Made by a program: the position numbers and the translations under genes. DNA of 64,000 bases, taken from Gambelia wislizenii (lineage: Eukaryota; Chordata; Lepidosauria; Squamata; Crotaphytidae). Below the pieces are notes generated by a model. That model was not told the origin of the DNA. It made no database searches and worked only from the letters and a program-made list of their open reading frames with translations. The stretch is from positions 265,607,187 through 265,671,186 of the forward strand of contig JAUMIR010000001.1 of assembly GCA_030847615.1 (NCBI GenBank), written 5' to 3'. Below are positions 31,262 to 42,953 of the stretch, piece after piece (within the stretch, counting starts at the first letter, position 1; every line of letters begins with the position of its first letter).

Positions 31262-32391
31262 GCCCACAATATTAATTAATTAAATAATTAATTTATATGC
31301 TGCCTTTTTCCCAGAAGGGACCAAAGGTGGCTCATAAAATATCATATAAAATACAGTTTAAAAACCATTAAAAGCATCAGAATATAGAAAATTTAAAATT
31401 ACTTAACTATATACAAGTTAAAAGATTAAAAATAAACAAGATACAAATAAAAACAAAGGACACATCCCAATAAAAGCTTCCAAAGCCCAGCTACATATTA
31501 AAAGCTTGCTTGCATAAAAATGTCTTTGCCTGCCAGTGAAAGGAAGGCAGGGAGGGGACCAACCTAGCCTCTCACAGAAGGAAATTCCAAAGGGTGGGAG
31601 CAGCCACAGAGAAGGCTCTCTCTCGTGGCCTCACCAGATGAGCCTGTGAAGGTGGCAGGACTGAGAGAAAGCCTTCCCGTGATGACCTTAGAACCCTTGC
31701 TGGTTTGTATGGGGAGATAAAAAATTTGGATCCAAGCTGTATAGGGCTTTATAGGTCATGACCAGCACTGTGAATTGTGCCCGGAAACCAACCGATAGCC
31801 AGTGAAGCTGTTTTAACACGTAAGTTATATGCTCCCTATAACTGGCTCCAGTCAACATTCTGGCCACAGCATTCTGGACCCGCTGAAGTTTCCAAACAGT
31901 TTCTAAAGGCAGCCCCATGTAAAGTGCATTACAGTAGTCCAAATGGGATGTAATCAAGGCGTGTGTCACCATAGTCAGATATGGCATCTCAAGGAATAGG
32001 CGCAGCTGGCACACTAGTTTTTAACTGTGCAAATACACTTCTGGCCACTGCTGAGACCTGGGTATCCAGGCTCAGAGTTGAGTCCAGGAGCACACCCAAG
32101 CTGTGAGCCTGAGACTTCAGGGGGAGTGTAAACCCAACCAGCACAGGCTGAGTCCCTATTCCCTGGCCTGCTTTTTGACTGACTAGGAGTACCTCTGCGT
32201 TTTCTGAATTAAGTTTCAGTTTGCTTGCCCTCATCTAGACATTGGTTCAGTATCCAAATAGCTTCCTTGAAATCAGATGGGATGGAGAGATAGAGTTGGT
32301 TGTCATCAGCATACCAGTGACACTGACCCCCAAACTCTGAATGACCTCTCCCAGCAGTTTCATGTAGATGTTAAGCAACATGGGAGACAGA
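31262..32391 (-). mobile_element. L2 LINE (second subfamily), 3' part
   Basis: Minus-strand frames at 31989-32234 (SKLKLNSENAEVLLVSQKAG, HSLGVLLDSTLSL) and 31688-32014 (TSHLDYCNALYMGLPLETVW, then KLQRVQNAVARMLTGASYRE) are the region after the catalytic YADD of L2. The 3' end lies near 31262 in an ATTAATT-rich tail. The sequence reads LNIYMKLLGEVI up to 32391, where a CR1 begins. The preceding GVPQGSVLS lies at about 36310, so the element is interrupted. Stops and frameshifts show it is dead. Confidence 0.8.
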
Positions 32392-32392
32392 C

Positions 32393-33301
32393 GTGGAGAA
32401 CTTCACATGCACCAAATGCAAGCTGGTAGCCCTCTTGGAGGAGAAAGTACAGCAGCTTGAGACACGGGTAGCTACACTTCAACAGATTCGTGAGCAAGAG
32501 GTTTTCCTGGACAGAACAGAACGAACAGTCTTGGATGGGGACCGCACAGAGGAAGTGGCTGTGGAGGAGAGGGTCACTTCACGGACACAGGAAGTAGACA
32601 GCTGGAGGAATGTCACACACAGAACAAGAAAATCCAGGGATTCTTCCAGCAGCTTGCAGCTACAGAATCGATTCGAAGCCCTTTCCCTTATCAAGGACAA
32701 CGAGGAAGAACAGCATGGACAGACTTCAGGGGTAGAGCAGGGGACCTTGAGAGGACCACCGCAAGGAACAGCAGCTGCGAAGCCTCAGCGGAGGCATGTG
32801 GTGGTGGGGGGGGACTCCTTGCTGAGGGGTACAGAAGCAGTGGTATGTGGGCCTGACAAGATGACTCGGGAGGTGTGTTGTCTCCCTGGGGCAAAGATCT
32901 GTGATGTGACCGAGAGGCTGACAAGACTCGTCAAGCCTACGGATCATTACCCCTTCCTTTTGGTCCATGTGGGAACCAATGATACTGCAAGGCACAGCTT
33001 TCCCAAGATCAGAAGAGATTATGAGGCCCTGGGGAGGAAGCTGAAAGAAATGAATGCACAGGTGGTCATCTCGTCTCTTCTGCCAGTTGAAGGGCATGGT
33101 CCAAGAAGGGAGAGGAAAATAGCCGACGTAAACAACTGGCTGCGTAGATGGTGTCGCCGAGAACAAATTGGATTCTTGGATCATGGACCGCGCTTCCATG
33201 CGGGGGGACTTCTGGCAAGAGATGGGGTGCATCTTACAACAGTTGGAAGAAACATTTTTGCCAACAGTCTCAAGAATTTGATCAGGAGGGCTTTAAACTG
33301 A
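32393..33301 (+). CDS. CR1 ORF1, SGNH-hydrolase-like, start lost
   Basis: 302 codons are open, but the first codon is GTG and no ATG occurs before the C-terminal third, so the true start was lost to 5' truncation. Residues 1-10 carry CTKC. A coiled coil of about residues 12-36 (LVALLEEKVQQLETRVATLQ) follows, then a charged linker. A GDSL/SGNH esterase-like domain covers about residues 134-295: GGDSLLRG with the nucleophile serine at 142, VGTND at 193-197, and DGVH at 277-280 supplying the Asp-His pair. Such esterase-type ORF1 proteins are known in the CR1 group and are thought to help form the RNP. The stop TGA is at 33299-33301; ORF2's first ATG follows 5 bases later. Confidence 0.85.
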   Translation: MENFTCTKCKLVALLEEKVQQLETRVATLQQIREQEVFLDRTERTVLDGDRTEEVAVEERVTSRTQEVDSWRNVTHRTRKSRDSSSSLQLQNRFEALSLIKDNEEEQHGQTSGVEQGTLRGPPQGTAAAKPQRRHVVVGGDSLLRGTEAVVCGPDKMTREVCCLPGAKICDVTERLTRLVKPTDHYPFLLVHVGTNDTARHSFPKIRRDYEALGRKLKEMNAQVVISSLLPVEGHGPRRERKIADVNNWLRRWCRREQIGFLDHGPRFHAGGLLARDGVHLTTVGRNIFANSLKNLIRRALN

Positions 33302-33306
33302 GACAA

Positions 33307-36219
33307 ATGGGGGAGGGAGACAGTATTCTGGAAGGCAAAAGGGCTGGAGAAAATAGTCAAACTGTCATAGAGGGAACAAGGCAAACAGCGCAAGGACCCA
33401 ACAGTGGGAGGCAAAAAAACTTGCACAGGCAGCAAGTAAAGGGAACACATGGTCTCAGATGTCTCTACACTAATGCACAGAGCATGGGAAATAAGCAAGA
33501 TGAACTTGAACTTCTTGCACTACAAAACAAATATGATATAATAGGCGTTACTGAAACCTGGTGGGATGAGTCTCATGATTGGAATGTAGGAATAGAGGGG
33601 TATAACCTTTATAGGAGAAACAGGCCAAACAGGAAAGGAGGAGGAATAGCATTATATGTCAGGGATATTTACACCAGTGAAGTGATCCATGACATCAATA
33701 CTGGAAGCCAGGTGGAGAGCATCTGGATAAAAATTAAAGGGGAGGGGAACAACAGGGATGTTATTGTGGGACTCTACTACAGACCCCCAAATCAGATGGA
33801 GGTATTGGATGTTGCCTTTCTAGAACAGATGAACATACATGCAGAAAGGAGAGATGTAGTAGTGATGGGTGACTTCAACTATCCTGATATTTGCTGGCAA
33901 TCTAACTCAGCCAAAACTACAAGGTCTAGCAAATTCCTTACATGCCTGGAAGACAATTTCATGGTCCAAAAGGTGGAAGAGGCAACAAGGGGGTCAGCTA
34001 TTTTAGATCTGATCCTAACCAACAGAGACGATCTGGTTAATGGGGTGCAAGTGGTGGGATCCTTAGGTGAGAGTGATCATGTTCTCCTGGAGTTTGTTAT
34101 ACAATGGAAAGGAGAAGCCAGGCATAGTCAGACACGCATTCTTGACTTTAGGAGAGCTGATTTCAATAAACTCAGGGAAATACTGGGGATGATCCCATGG
34201 TCAAGAATACTAAAAGAGAAGGGACCTCAAGACGGATGGGACTTTCTCAAAAGGGAGATACTGAAGGCACAATTTCAAACAGTACCATTGAGGAAGAAAA
34301 ATGGGAGGTGTCTCAAGAAACCAGGATGGATGACTAAAGAACTTTCAATGGAGCTAAGTTTTAAACGGAACATGTATAGGAAATGGAAAAGGGGGGAAAT
34401 TACCAAAGAAGAATTCAAACAGATAGCGAACATGTGTAGGAGTAAAGTCAGAAAAGCTAAAGTGCAGAATGAGCTCAGGCTTGCTAGGGAGGTTAAGAAC
34501 AATAAAAAGGGTTTTTTTGGGTATGTCCGCAGCAAAAGGAGGAAGAAGGAAATGATAGGGCCGCTACGTGGAGAAGATGGCAAAATGCTAACAGGGGACA
34601 GAGAAAAGGCAGAATTACTCAACACCTTCTTTGCCTCAGTGTTTTCAGAAAAGGAAAAGGAGGACCAACCTGAGGAGAATGGAACAGAGGACACAATAGG
34701 GGAAATCCAGCTCAAAATAAGTAAAGAGGTAGTACGGGAATACCTTCTTAATCTAAATGAATTTAAATCTCCAGGACCAGATGAACTGCATCCAAGAGTA
34801 TTAAAAGAGCTGGCAAATATAATCTCAGAGCCATTGGCAATAATATTTGAGAACTCCTGGAGAACAGGAGAAGTCCCAGCAGACTGGAGGAGGGCAAACG
34901 TTGTTCCCATCTTCAAAAAGGGGAAAAAAGAGGATCCCAACAACTATCGTCCAGTTAGTCTGAGATCAATACCAGGGAAGATTCTAGAACAGATCATTAA
35001 ACAGAGAGTCTGTGAACATTTAGAAGGCAATGCCATAATCACAAAAAGTCAGCATGGGTTTCAGAGAAACAAGTCATGCCAGACTAATCTGATCTCTTTT
35101 TTTGATAAAGTTACCAGCTTGGTAGATGAAGGGAATGCTGTGGACATTGCATACCTTGATTTCAGTAAGGCCTTTGACAAGGTTCCCCATGACATTCTTG
35201 CAAACAAGCTTGTAGAATGTGGGCTAGACAAGTTAACTGTTCAATGGATTTGTAATTGGTTGACCGGCCGAACCCAAAGGGTGCTCAGCAGTGGCTCCTC
35301 TTCGTCTTGGAAAGATGTGACCAGTGGGGTGCCACAGGGTTCTGTCCTGGGCCCAGTGCTATTCAACATCTTTATCAATGACTTGGATGAGGGAATTAGG
35401 GGCATACTTATCAAATTTGCAGATGACACCAAATTGGGAGGAGTAGCTAATACCCTAGAGGACAGGATCAAAATTCAGAATGACCTGGATAGACTGGAGA
35501 GCTGGGCCAAAGCTAACAAAATGAAATTCAATACGGAGAAATGTAAAGTACTGCATTTAGGGCGGAAAAATGAAATGCATAAATATAGGATGGGAGAGAC
35601 CTGGCTGAATGAGACTACGTGCGAAAGGGATCTAGGAGTCCTAGTAGACCACAAGTTGAACATGAGCCAACAGTGTGATGCGGCAGCTAAAAAGGCCAAT
35701 GCAATTTTGGGCTGCATCAATAGAAGTATAGTGTCTAGATCAAGGGAAGTAATAGTGCCACTCTATTCTGCCTTGGTCAGACCTCACTTAGAATACTGTG
35801 TCCAGTTCTGGGCACCACAATTCAGAAAGGATATTGACAAATTGGAGCGTATCCAGAGAAGGGCAACTAAAATGGTGAAAGGTCTGGAAACGATGCCTTA
35901 TGAGGAGAGACTTAGGGAGCTGGGTATGTTTAGCCTGGAAAAAAGACGGTTAAGAGGCGATATGATAGCCCTGTTTAAGTATTTGAAGGGATGTCACGCT
36001 GAGGATGGAGCAGGCTTGTTTTCTGCTGCTCCAGAGACTGGAACACGGAGCAATGGGTGCAAGCTCCAGGAACAGAGATTCCACCTCAACATGAGGAGGA
36101 ACTTTTTGACAGTAAGAGCTGTTCAGCAGTGGAACACACTCCCTCGGAGCGTGGTGGGGTCTCCTTCCTTGGAGGTCTTTAAACAGAGGCTGTATGGCCA
36201 TCTGTCGGGGATGCTTTGA
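33307..36219 (+). CDS. CR1 ORF2, endonuclease and reverse transcriptase, uninterrupted
   Basis: 970 codons from ATG 33307 to TGA at 36217-36219 with no stop or frameshift. The APE-type endonuclease starts with LRCLYTNAQSMGNKQDEL, then GVTETWWDESH, GGGIALYVRD, VVMGDFNYPDI and ESDHVLLEF (His at about residue 258). The reverse transcriptase covers about residues 500-760: [45 protein letters not shown] and FADD at about residues 704-707. It ends LEVFKQRLYGHLSGML. The frame is also open upstream to 33148, overlapping ORF1, but the ATG just after the ORF1 stop is the natural start. All the key motifs I can see are present. Activity still depends on a full-length source, because this copy lacks its 5' UTR. 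Confidence 0.93.
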   Translation: MGEGDSILEGKRAGENSQTVIEGTRQTAQGPNSGRQKNLHRQQVKGTHGLRCLYTNAQSMGNKQDELELLALQNKYDIIGVTETWWDESHDWNVGIEGYNLYRRNRPNRKGGGIALYVRDIYTSEVIHDINTGSQVESIWIKIKGEGNNRDVIVGLYYRPPNQMEVLDVAFLEQMNIHAERRDVVVMGDFNYPDICWQSNSAKTTRSSKFLTCLEDNFMVQKVEEATRGSAILDLILTNRDDLVNGVQVVGSLGESDHVLLEFVIQWKGEARHSQTRILDFRRADFNKLREILGMIPWSRILKEKGPQDGWDFLKREILKAQFQTVPLRKKNGRCLKKPGWMTKELSMELSFKRNMYRKWKRGEITKEEFKQIANMCRSKVRKAKVQNELRLAREVKNNKKGFFGYVRSKRRKKEMIGPLRGEDGKMLTGDREKAELLNTFFASVFSEKEKEDQPEENGTEDTIGEIQLKISKEVVREYLLNLNEFKSPGPDELHPRVLKELANIISEPLAIIFENSWRTGEVPADWRRANVVPIFKKGKKEDPNNYRPVSLRSIPGKILEQIIKQRVCEHLEGNAIITKSQHGFQRNKSCQTNLISFFDKVTSLVDEGNAVDIAYLDFSKAFDKVPHDILANKLVECGLDKLTVQWICNWLTGRTQRVLSSGSSSSWKDVTSGVPQGSVLGPVLFNIFINDLDEGIRGILIKFADDTKLGGVANTLEDRIKIQNDLDRLESWAKANKMKFNTEKCKVLHLGRKNEMHKYRMGETWLNETTCERDLGVLVDHKLNMSQQCDAAAKKANAILGCINRSIVSRSREVIVPLYSALVRPHLEYCVQFWAPQFRKDIDKLERIQRRATKMVKGLETMPYEERLRELGMFSLEKRRLRGDMIALFKYLKGCHAEDGAGLFSAAPETGTRSNGCKLQEQRFHLNMRRNFLTVRAVQQWNTLPRSVVGSPSLEVFKQRLYGHLSGML

Positions 36220-36307
36220 TTGTGATTTCCTGCGTGGCAGGGGGGTTGGACTGGATGGCCCTCGTGGTCTCTTCCAACTCTGCAATTCTATGATTCTATG
36301 ATTCTAA

Positions 36308-37030
36308 GACAGAACCCTGAGGGACCCCACAGGCCAACAGCCAGGGCATTGAACAGGAGTCCCCCAGCGCCACTTTCTGAGTTTGCCCCACCAAGAAAGA
36401 CTGGAACCACTGCATAACAGTGCCCCCAAGTCCCATCCCAAAGAGGCGACCCAGAAGAATACCATGGTCAATGGTATCGAAAGCTGCTGAGAGGTCCAGC
36501 AGAACCGACAGGGACACACTCCCCCATCCAGTTCTCTGTATAGATCATCCTCCAAGGTGACCAAAGCTGTCTCCATCCCATAACCAGGCCTGAAAGCCAG
36601 ATTGAAATGGATCTAGATAATCTGTTTCATCCAGAAACCCCTGGAGCTGGGAGGCTACCACACACTCCAGAACCTTGCCCAAAAATGGTATGTTAGAGAC
36701 TGGCCAATAATTATTCAGAATAGCAACAGCCTAACCACAGCCTCTGTTAGGCAGGAGGGAAACTTCCCTTGCTGCAGTGAGGCATTCACCACTCCCTTTA
36801 CCCATTCATCCAGTCACTCTCAAGCTGCTTCAGAAGCCCAGAAGGGCAAAGATCCAGTAGGCATGTGATGGCTTTCACCTCTCCAAGGACCCTGGAATCC
36901 CGATTGAAACATATCCAATAATACAGGATAAGCAGGCACGAAGATTACATTCACCAGACCTATCTCAACAAGCCACATGTGACTCTTAGACCCTATCTCC
37001 CATTTAATTTTTGGGGACTGATTTAGGGGA
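36308..37030 (-). mobile_element. L2 LINE (second subfamily), 5' part
   Basis: Continues the L2 broken at 32391. The minus strand gives RFCWTSQQLSIPL/LLDLSAAFDTIDHGILLGRL in overlapping frames, FQSFLVGQTQKVALGDSC and CGVPQGSVL. Further 5' reverse transcriptase fingers and palm sequence lies at about 36520-36760, with decaying similarity up to about 37030. No endonuclease is recognisable, so it is 5'-truncated or eroded. Confidence 0.75.
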
Positions 37031-37356
37031 TTTTTTTTCCTAGTTTTTCTCCCACTTTGGTGCTCAGCTAGCTCCTTAGAAGCCAGCTGAAAATGCTTTC
37101 CTTCTCTTTTCCCCCTCTCCATGTGAGGAAGCCTGATTCACAGACAAAGTACACTTTTGTTTGGGAACCTGATGACATGGAATGTGGTGTGGCTATGCTT
37201 TCTGACATTAGCCATCAGAGGGCTGCTAGCAATTGGAAATTTCACATCCATATCTCTTGATTGCTCTCTCTATTTGTGTGCTGGCAGTGGAATATGTAAA
37301 CTGACTCAGGTGAGAAGCATTGAACCTGAGGTGGTTTTGAATTTCTGGGTGTGATG

Positions 37357-37766
37357 TGTCAGGAGTTAGAAACTGAACTCCATTTTAAAATGGCCAAACA
37401 ACTGCAGAGTCATACTGAGTCAAAATGGCTGACTCCATGAACTGCCTAGTCTTCCTTAGCTACAGAAGGAGGGTTCTTATTGGTGTGTAAGCTCATGTGA
37501 TTGAATAAGCCAATGCCCTGTGACTGTGTATATAAGAGAGCTCAGAACAGAGCTCACCCTTCTTCCCATGAATGCTGAGGCCTGGTGAAGCAGTTTCTCC
37601 CTGAATTGTAAATATTTGTATATGTTTGAGTTTAAAGATAAAAGTGCTTCCTGCTTATTTGGACGTCAAACACTGTGTGAGTATTCTTGGGAACAGGTTG
37701 CTACTGAGTCTACTGAGACAGTTTTTGGCTTCTGTTGGGGATTGCGTGTCCTATCATTTCCTGACA
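37357..37766 (+). mobile_element. Solo LTR 3 (endogenous retrovirus type), 5-bp TSD TGATG
   Basis: Begins TGTCAGGAGTTAGAAACTG and ends TATCATTTCCTGACA; the 8-base termini TGTCAGGA and TCCTGACA are perfect inverted repeats. TGATG flanks both sides (37352-37356 and 37767-37771). A CCAAT box (ATAAGCCAATGCCC, about 37505) and a TATA box (GTGTATATAAGAGAGC, about 37530) are in promoter order. 410 bp, no internal genes. It lies in HIBCH intron 2 in the sense orientation. Confidence 0.88.
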
Positions 37767-37802
37767 TGATGGTCAGTAAGGCAGGAAATATGGCTCTTTA
37801 GA

Positions 37803-37985
37803 TATTAGAATCATAGAGTTGGAAGAGACCACAAAGGCCATGTAGTCCAACCCCCTGCCCTGCAGGAATACACGGTCAAAGCACTCCTGACAGATGGCCA
37901 TCCAGCCTCTGTTTAAAAACCTCCAAAGACAGAGACACCACCACACTCTGCGGCAGTGCATTCCACTGCCAAACAGCTCTTACTG
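37803..37985 (-). mobile_element. CR1 3'-end fragment (other subfamily)
   Basis: AGAATCATAGAGTTGGAAGA, then CCATGTAGTCCAACCCCCTG, GACAGATGGCCATCCAGCCT and GCAGTGCATTCCACTGCCAA is the reverse complement of a CR1 C-terminus and 3' UTR, diverged from the copy at 36100-36305. A TTGGACTACA MITE scrap follows at 37985-38070. Confidence 0.8.
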
Positions 37986-38314
37986 TTGTTGGACTTCAGT
38001 TCCCATCATTAGTCACCACTGGCTATATTGGCTAGGCTGATGGACGTTGCAATCCCCTGAGTAAAGGCTGCAAACACTTACCTAGCAGCAAGCCCTACTG
38101 AATTCAGTGGGTCTTAATTTAGCATAGACACACATAGGATTGCTTTCTAAGAAGATGTAATGCTTCTGGACAATCCAACCACCCAAATATGTTGTATGGT
38201 TCCAGGACAATCCAGCATTGATCCAGATAATTTTCTGACTTGGATATTCCATAACTTGAAAAAGACTGCATATTACTGATTTTCTGAAATAACCTCTTCT
38301 CTTGTTTGTTTTAG

Positions 38315-39499
<1,185 letters not shown>

Positions 39500-39580
39500 C
39501 TATCAGTGAAGCAAGGAAAAGCGGAGACAGATTGACAGAAGATTTCTTCAGAGAAGAATATATCTTGAACAATGCCATTG
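39500..39580 (+). CDS. HIBCH: HIBCH exon 4
   Basis: With one base from exon 3 it reads AISEARKSGDRLTEDFFREE then YILNNAIG, the last codon being completed by exon 5. It corresponds to the segment after GGDIR in HIBCH (ISEAEKA...FFREEYMLNNAVG in mammals). The acceptor is TTGCTAG and the donor CCATTG|GTGTGT. 81 bases, phase 1 to phase 1. The R-K-S-G-D-R-L-T loop differs from the mammalian one, which is the variable surface loop. Confidence 0.96.
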
Positions 39581-41296
39581 GTGTGTATGCCAGTCAGTTG
39601 AAGTACAGTATGTAGTAGGCCTGTTTAAAGATTGTGTGTGAGGGCCTGTGTGTTCATATTAGTAGGTAATGCTTTTCGAACTTAAACTGGCTAGTGTTTG
39701 AAACAGGTCTTCAAAAAGAAAAGCTGGAATGATAACCCATTCTGTTATCGCAGGTTCAGCTCAGCAGTGAGAAATTCATTTTAGAAATTCTGGAAGTGTT
39801 CCACGTTTAGTATTTAGAGTCTGCCCCAAGAGTGGGCAGGTTTTGGTCTTCCAGATGTTTTTGGTTTTTGGACTGTGACTGCCATAAGCTTTAGCCAACA
39901 TAGCCAGAGGTGAAAGGCAATGGAGCTTTCCTTCAACAACAGTGGTAGGATCATAAGTTGCTCATCCTGGGTCTAAACGTTGGACATCAAACAACTATCA
40001 TTTTCCTTTGCTGGGAGATGTCATTCCTGTATCTGTTGGTGAAGGAGGCTGTTCAGTTTATTTTAAGAAGCACTGACAGAGAAGAAACTGAGTTACAACG
40101 TATTTAAAAGGACCTTTCATATTAGGTCCACTTCACATGTTGTCTTTTTAGGGGAACCCTTATTAACTGTGCATCTTAGAATATAAAATGTGAAGGCTAA
40201 AAAATATTTGTTTGCAAACAAGGATCTAATGAGATATGCTTATGGAGAGCTGTAGTCCCTATGCATGTCAATTGGCTGCGGTCACCATGAAATGTGTACT
40301 CAGTGGCAACCCTTGGTTTGCTGCCTTGTGATGTGTATAAGGGCCCGATAACAACATAAGGAGTCAGCTGGTTAAATAAGGAGAGATGAAGATGGATATG
40401 AATAAATGCTATTTGAATTCACATTCAGTTTTCCCTTTATTAAATTATGCTTAAATTAAATAACCTTTTCTAAATTATCTCAAAAAAGATTTCACCAATA
40501 TCTACCATGTGCATGATGATTTAATACGTTATGGCTCCCTGCATAGGGAATATCCCCACAGAGTGGTTGACTTGCTGTTTAATCTGAGGTTCTTTCTTTT
40601 CTAGGCAAGCTTCTTTTTATCAATGCAGTTCTCTAGCATATCATCTAAACTGGTTTTAATCTGATTATTTTTACTGATATCGCTAGCTTTTATCACTTTG
40701 TTCTGGTTTTACTGCTCTGCTTTGTTATTCTTGATATTAGTGACATGAGTTGTCTTAGAGTTTTGTTAAACTAAAAGGTAGTGTAATTTTAAAAACAACA
40801 CCAACAAATGTTTTGTTAAGAATGGGGGGAAAACAAGAACAAAACTTTATGGTACATACAGTTTTCTGATGGTGCATGTCTGTCTGTCTATCTGTCTCTA
40901 TATATTTGTTAATATTTTCAAAAATCTTGCAAATATTAACATGGTCAATTTTTGCAGGATTGTAGGAGCTGAAACAGACAAATTACAGCTACCCTTTCTG
41001 GAATTCAGAATGGAGTGATTACCTCTTGATCATCTCACTGTGTTTTTGTTATGTTATAAGAGTATAAAAAGTCATTTTGGATGCTGCCACACTGCAGAAA
41101 TAATGCAGTTTGACACCGCTTTAACTCTCATGGCTCCATCCTATGGAATCTTGAAATTGGTAGTTTGTTGAGACACCAGAGCTTTCTGACAGGGAAGGCA
41201 AAATAACTCACAAAATTACAAATCCCAGAATTTCATGGCATTGAGTGTAGATACAGGCATTGCACTATTTTAAACATGTTGTTCTGTTTGTGACAG
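39581..41296 (+). other. HIBCH: HIBCH intron 4
   Basis: Donor GTGTGT, acceptor TTTGTGACAG. Contains a MITE at 41088-41275 and a TTGGACTACA scrap near 39835. The rest is unrecognised. Confidence 0.8.
41088..41275. mobile_element. Palindromic MITE with CTGCAGAAATAATGCAGTTT terminus
   Basis: Begins CACTGCAGAAATAATGCAGT and contains CTTTAACTCTCATGGCTCC, GTAGTTTGTTGAGACACCAG and TTACAAATCCCAGAATTTCA. The second half is a decayed inverted copy of the first. Related to 29095-29210. It ends only about 20 bases before HIBCH exon 5. Confidence 0.6.
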
Positions 41297-41349
41297 GTAC
41301 CTGCCAGAAACCATATGTGGCATTTATTGATGGAATTACAATGGGAGGT
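41297..41349 (+). CDS. HIBCH: HIBCH exon 5, second oxyanion-hole glycine motif
   Basis: With the G from exon 4 it reads GTCQKPYVAFIDGITMGG, ending in phase 0 at GGT|GTAAGT, an excellent donor. GITMGG supplies the second oxyanion-hole backbone NH of the crotonase fold. The mammalian protein continues GVGLSVHG..., with the catalytic Glu and Asp further on; those exons are not in this window. 53 bases. Confidence 0.96.
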
Positions 41350-42678
41350 GTAAGTAGAAATGTGTTTTAAGTTGATGGATTTGCTTATTTCACCTAGTTC
41401 TAGAACTTTCTACTGGTTTCAAAGAGTGATATTTTAATGCTTGTGTTAATAAAATTGACAATTTTAGTGCTTCTGGCATGTTCACAAACAGTCTGTTTTC
41501 TGAGGAAGGATTTTAGTCTGAAAATGTTCCTGGGTTTCCATTTGTGTTACTGAAATGAAAGCACACCTTGGCTGAGGTGAATCTCCAAATAGTCTTAGAG
41601 ATGGGAAGGAATAGGAAGAGAATAGGAAGAATGGGAATGAATGCTCAGCAGAGATAGATGCGAAGGCATGGAGAAGCTTTGAGGCAGACTCCAAAGACTG
41701 AATGGCTGGAGGGAGAAGGTAAGGCAGGCATTGTACTGCGAAGCAGAAGCCAAAGGGAAAGGTAGGTACGCAACAGGACTGAGGAAAAGTGTGAGGGTAA
41801 GGAAACCCCACAGCAAAGAGAAGGGGCATGGGCAAAAGAAGCAGCAAAGACAGTCAAGGGTAAGCACAGTAGGGCTCCTGTGTCTTCTGAGAGAAGGATA
41901 GAAGGAGAAATAGCACTAGGTGCCATTTGTCCTAATACTGCAACACTGTGATGAGAGGGCCACCTCCAATAAAGTTCTTGCTTCGGTGGAACTGCAAGTG
42001 TAGTAGCTGTAAAAATCTTGGTTGTTGTTTTTTTTTAAAGTTTTTTTTTTCTCCTGCTAATGTTTGGACACCATCATGTACTTACCTCTGTGCAGGCACC
42101 AAACATTCTCCATTTGCAAAAAAGAGGAAAATCCCACTGTACTGCTTTGTCTGACAGGCACAACTCCATCAGTTGTTACTAGTGTCTTTCCCCTTCTTTT
42201 GAGCCTTACAGTGCTGTCAGATTCGTAATTAAAAGGCTGTGCACTGTAATTACTATATCTAGTCCAAAGTGTCGAGGGAACTGGTCTTGGCCCACTTGGT
42301 TTTGAGAAACTACCCCTTCATTGGACAGAGGCTAGAAATGTCTTCTCACTGCTTAGGACATGGTCCTGATGTTCCCCCAAATGCTCTCTCTCCATCCCCC
42401 AGTTAAATGGCAACATTAAAATTTCCCATTAGTCATATCAAAGTCAAGGAGCTGTCCCTCATATCTTCATTAGGATCTGAAACTGGAGCTACCCTTGGAT
42501 TTCAAATGTGTAGCTGAGAGAGATTCTTTTTGTTTGTTTGACAACTTAATCCTTCCCTCACTTCTCTATTCTGTTCCTATGTAATAGTGTTCTGAAATTG
42601 GGCGAATGGTAAGCAGACAGGCTAGAAATCTGCTTCTCTGTACGTCTGTATGTCTTAACTGCTTGGTCTGAGTTATCT

Positions 42679-42953
42679 GCTCCAGAGACTGGAAAATGGA
42701 GCAGTGGGTTCAGGCTCCAGGAACAGAGATTCCACCTCAACATTAGGAGGAACTTTTTGACAGTAAGAGCTGTTCGGCAGTGGAACGCACTCCCTCGGAG
42801 CGTGGTGGGGTCTCCTTCCTTGGAGGTCTTTAAACAGAGGCTGGATGGCCATCTGTCAGGGATGTTTTGATCAAGATTTCTTGCGTGGCAGGGGGTTGGA
42901 CTGGATGGCCCTCGTGGTCTCTTCCAACTCTGCAATTCTATGATTCTATGATC
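42679..42953 (+). mobile_element. CR1 3'-end fragment
   Basis: GCTCCAGAGACTGGAAAATG to TCAGGGATGTTTTGATC matches the last about 70 codons of the CR1 ORF2 at 36030-36219. It then continues GGGGGTTGGACTGGATGGCC and ends with the ATTCTATGATTCTATG tail at about 42937-42952. Strongly 5'-truncated, same subfamily as the intact copy. Confidence 0.9.

Larger units (their letters stand above)
32392..36307 (+). mobile_element. CR1 LINE with intact ORF2, nested in L2
   Basis: Runs from the start of ORF1 to the CR1 octamer tail ATTCTATGATTCTATG at about 36286-36303. AGACAGA flanks it on both sides (32385-32391 and 36307-36313), a probable 7-bp target duplication, so the right boundary may be 36306. It is 5'-truncated inside ORF1 and about 3.9 kb long. 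It shares the HIBCH transcription strand. The open ORFs and the clean tail indicate a young insertion. Confidence 0.9.
30996..38314 (+). other. HIBCH: HIBCH intron 2
   Basis: Donor GTTGGT, acceptor TTTGTTTTAG. It contains an L2 split by a CR1, a solo LTR, a CR1 tail and short MITEs. Confidence 0.85.

Noticed and set aside
33148..33306. Upstream extension of CR1 ORF2 overlapping ORF1
   Set aside because: The 53 extra residues are the ORF1 sequence read in another frame; the ATG at 33307, just after the ORF1 stop, is the better start.
34275..34943. A 222-codon minus-strand frame opposite CR1 ORF2
   Set aside because: Shadow of the conserved ORF2 reading frame; hydrophobic/serine composition and no domain.
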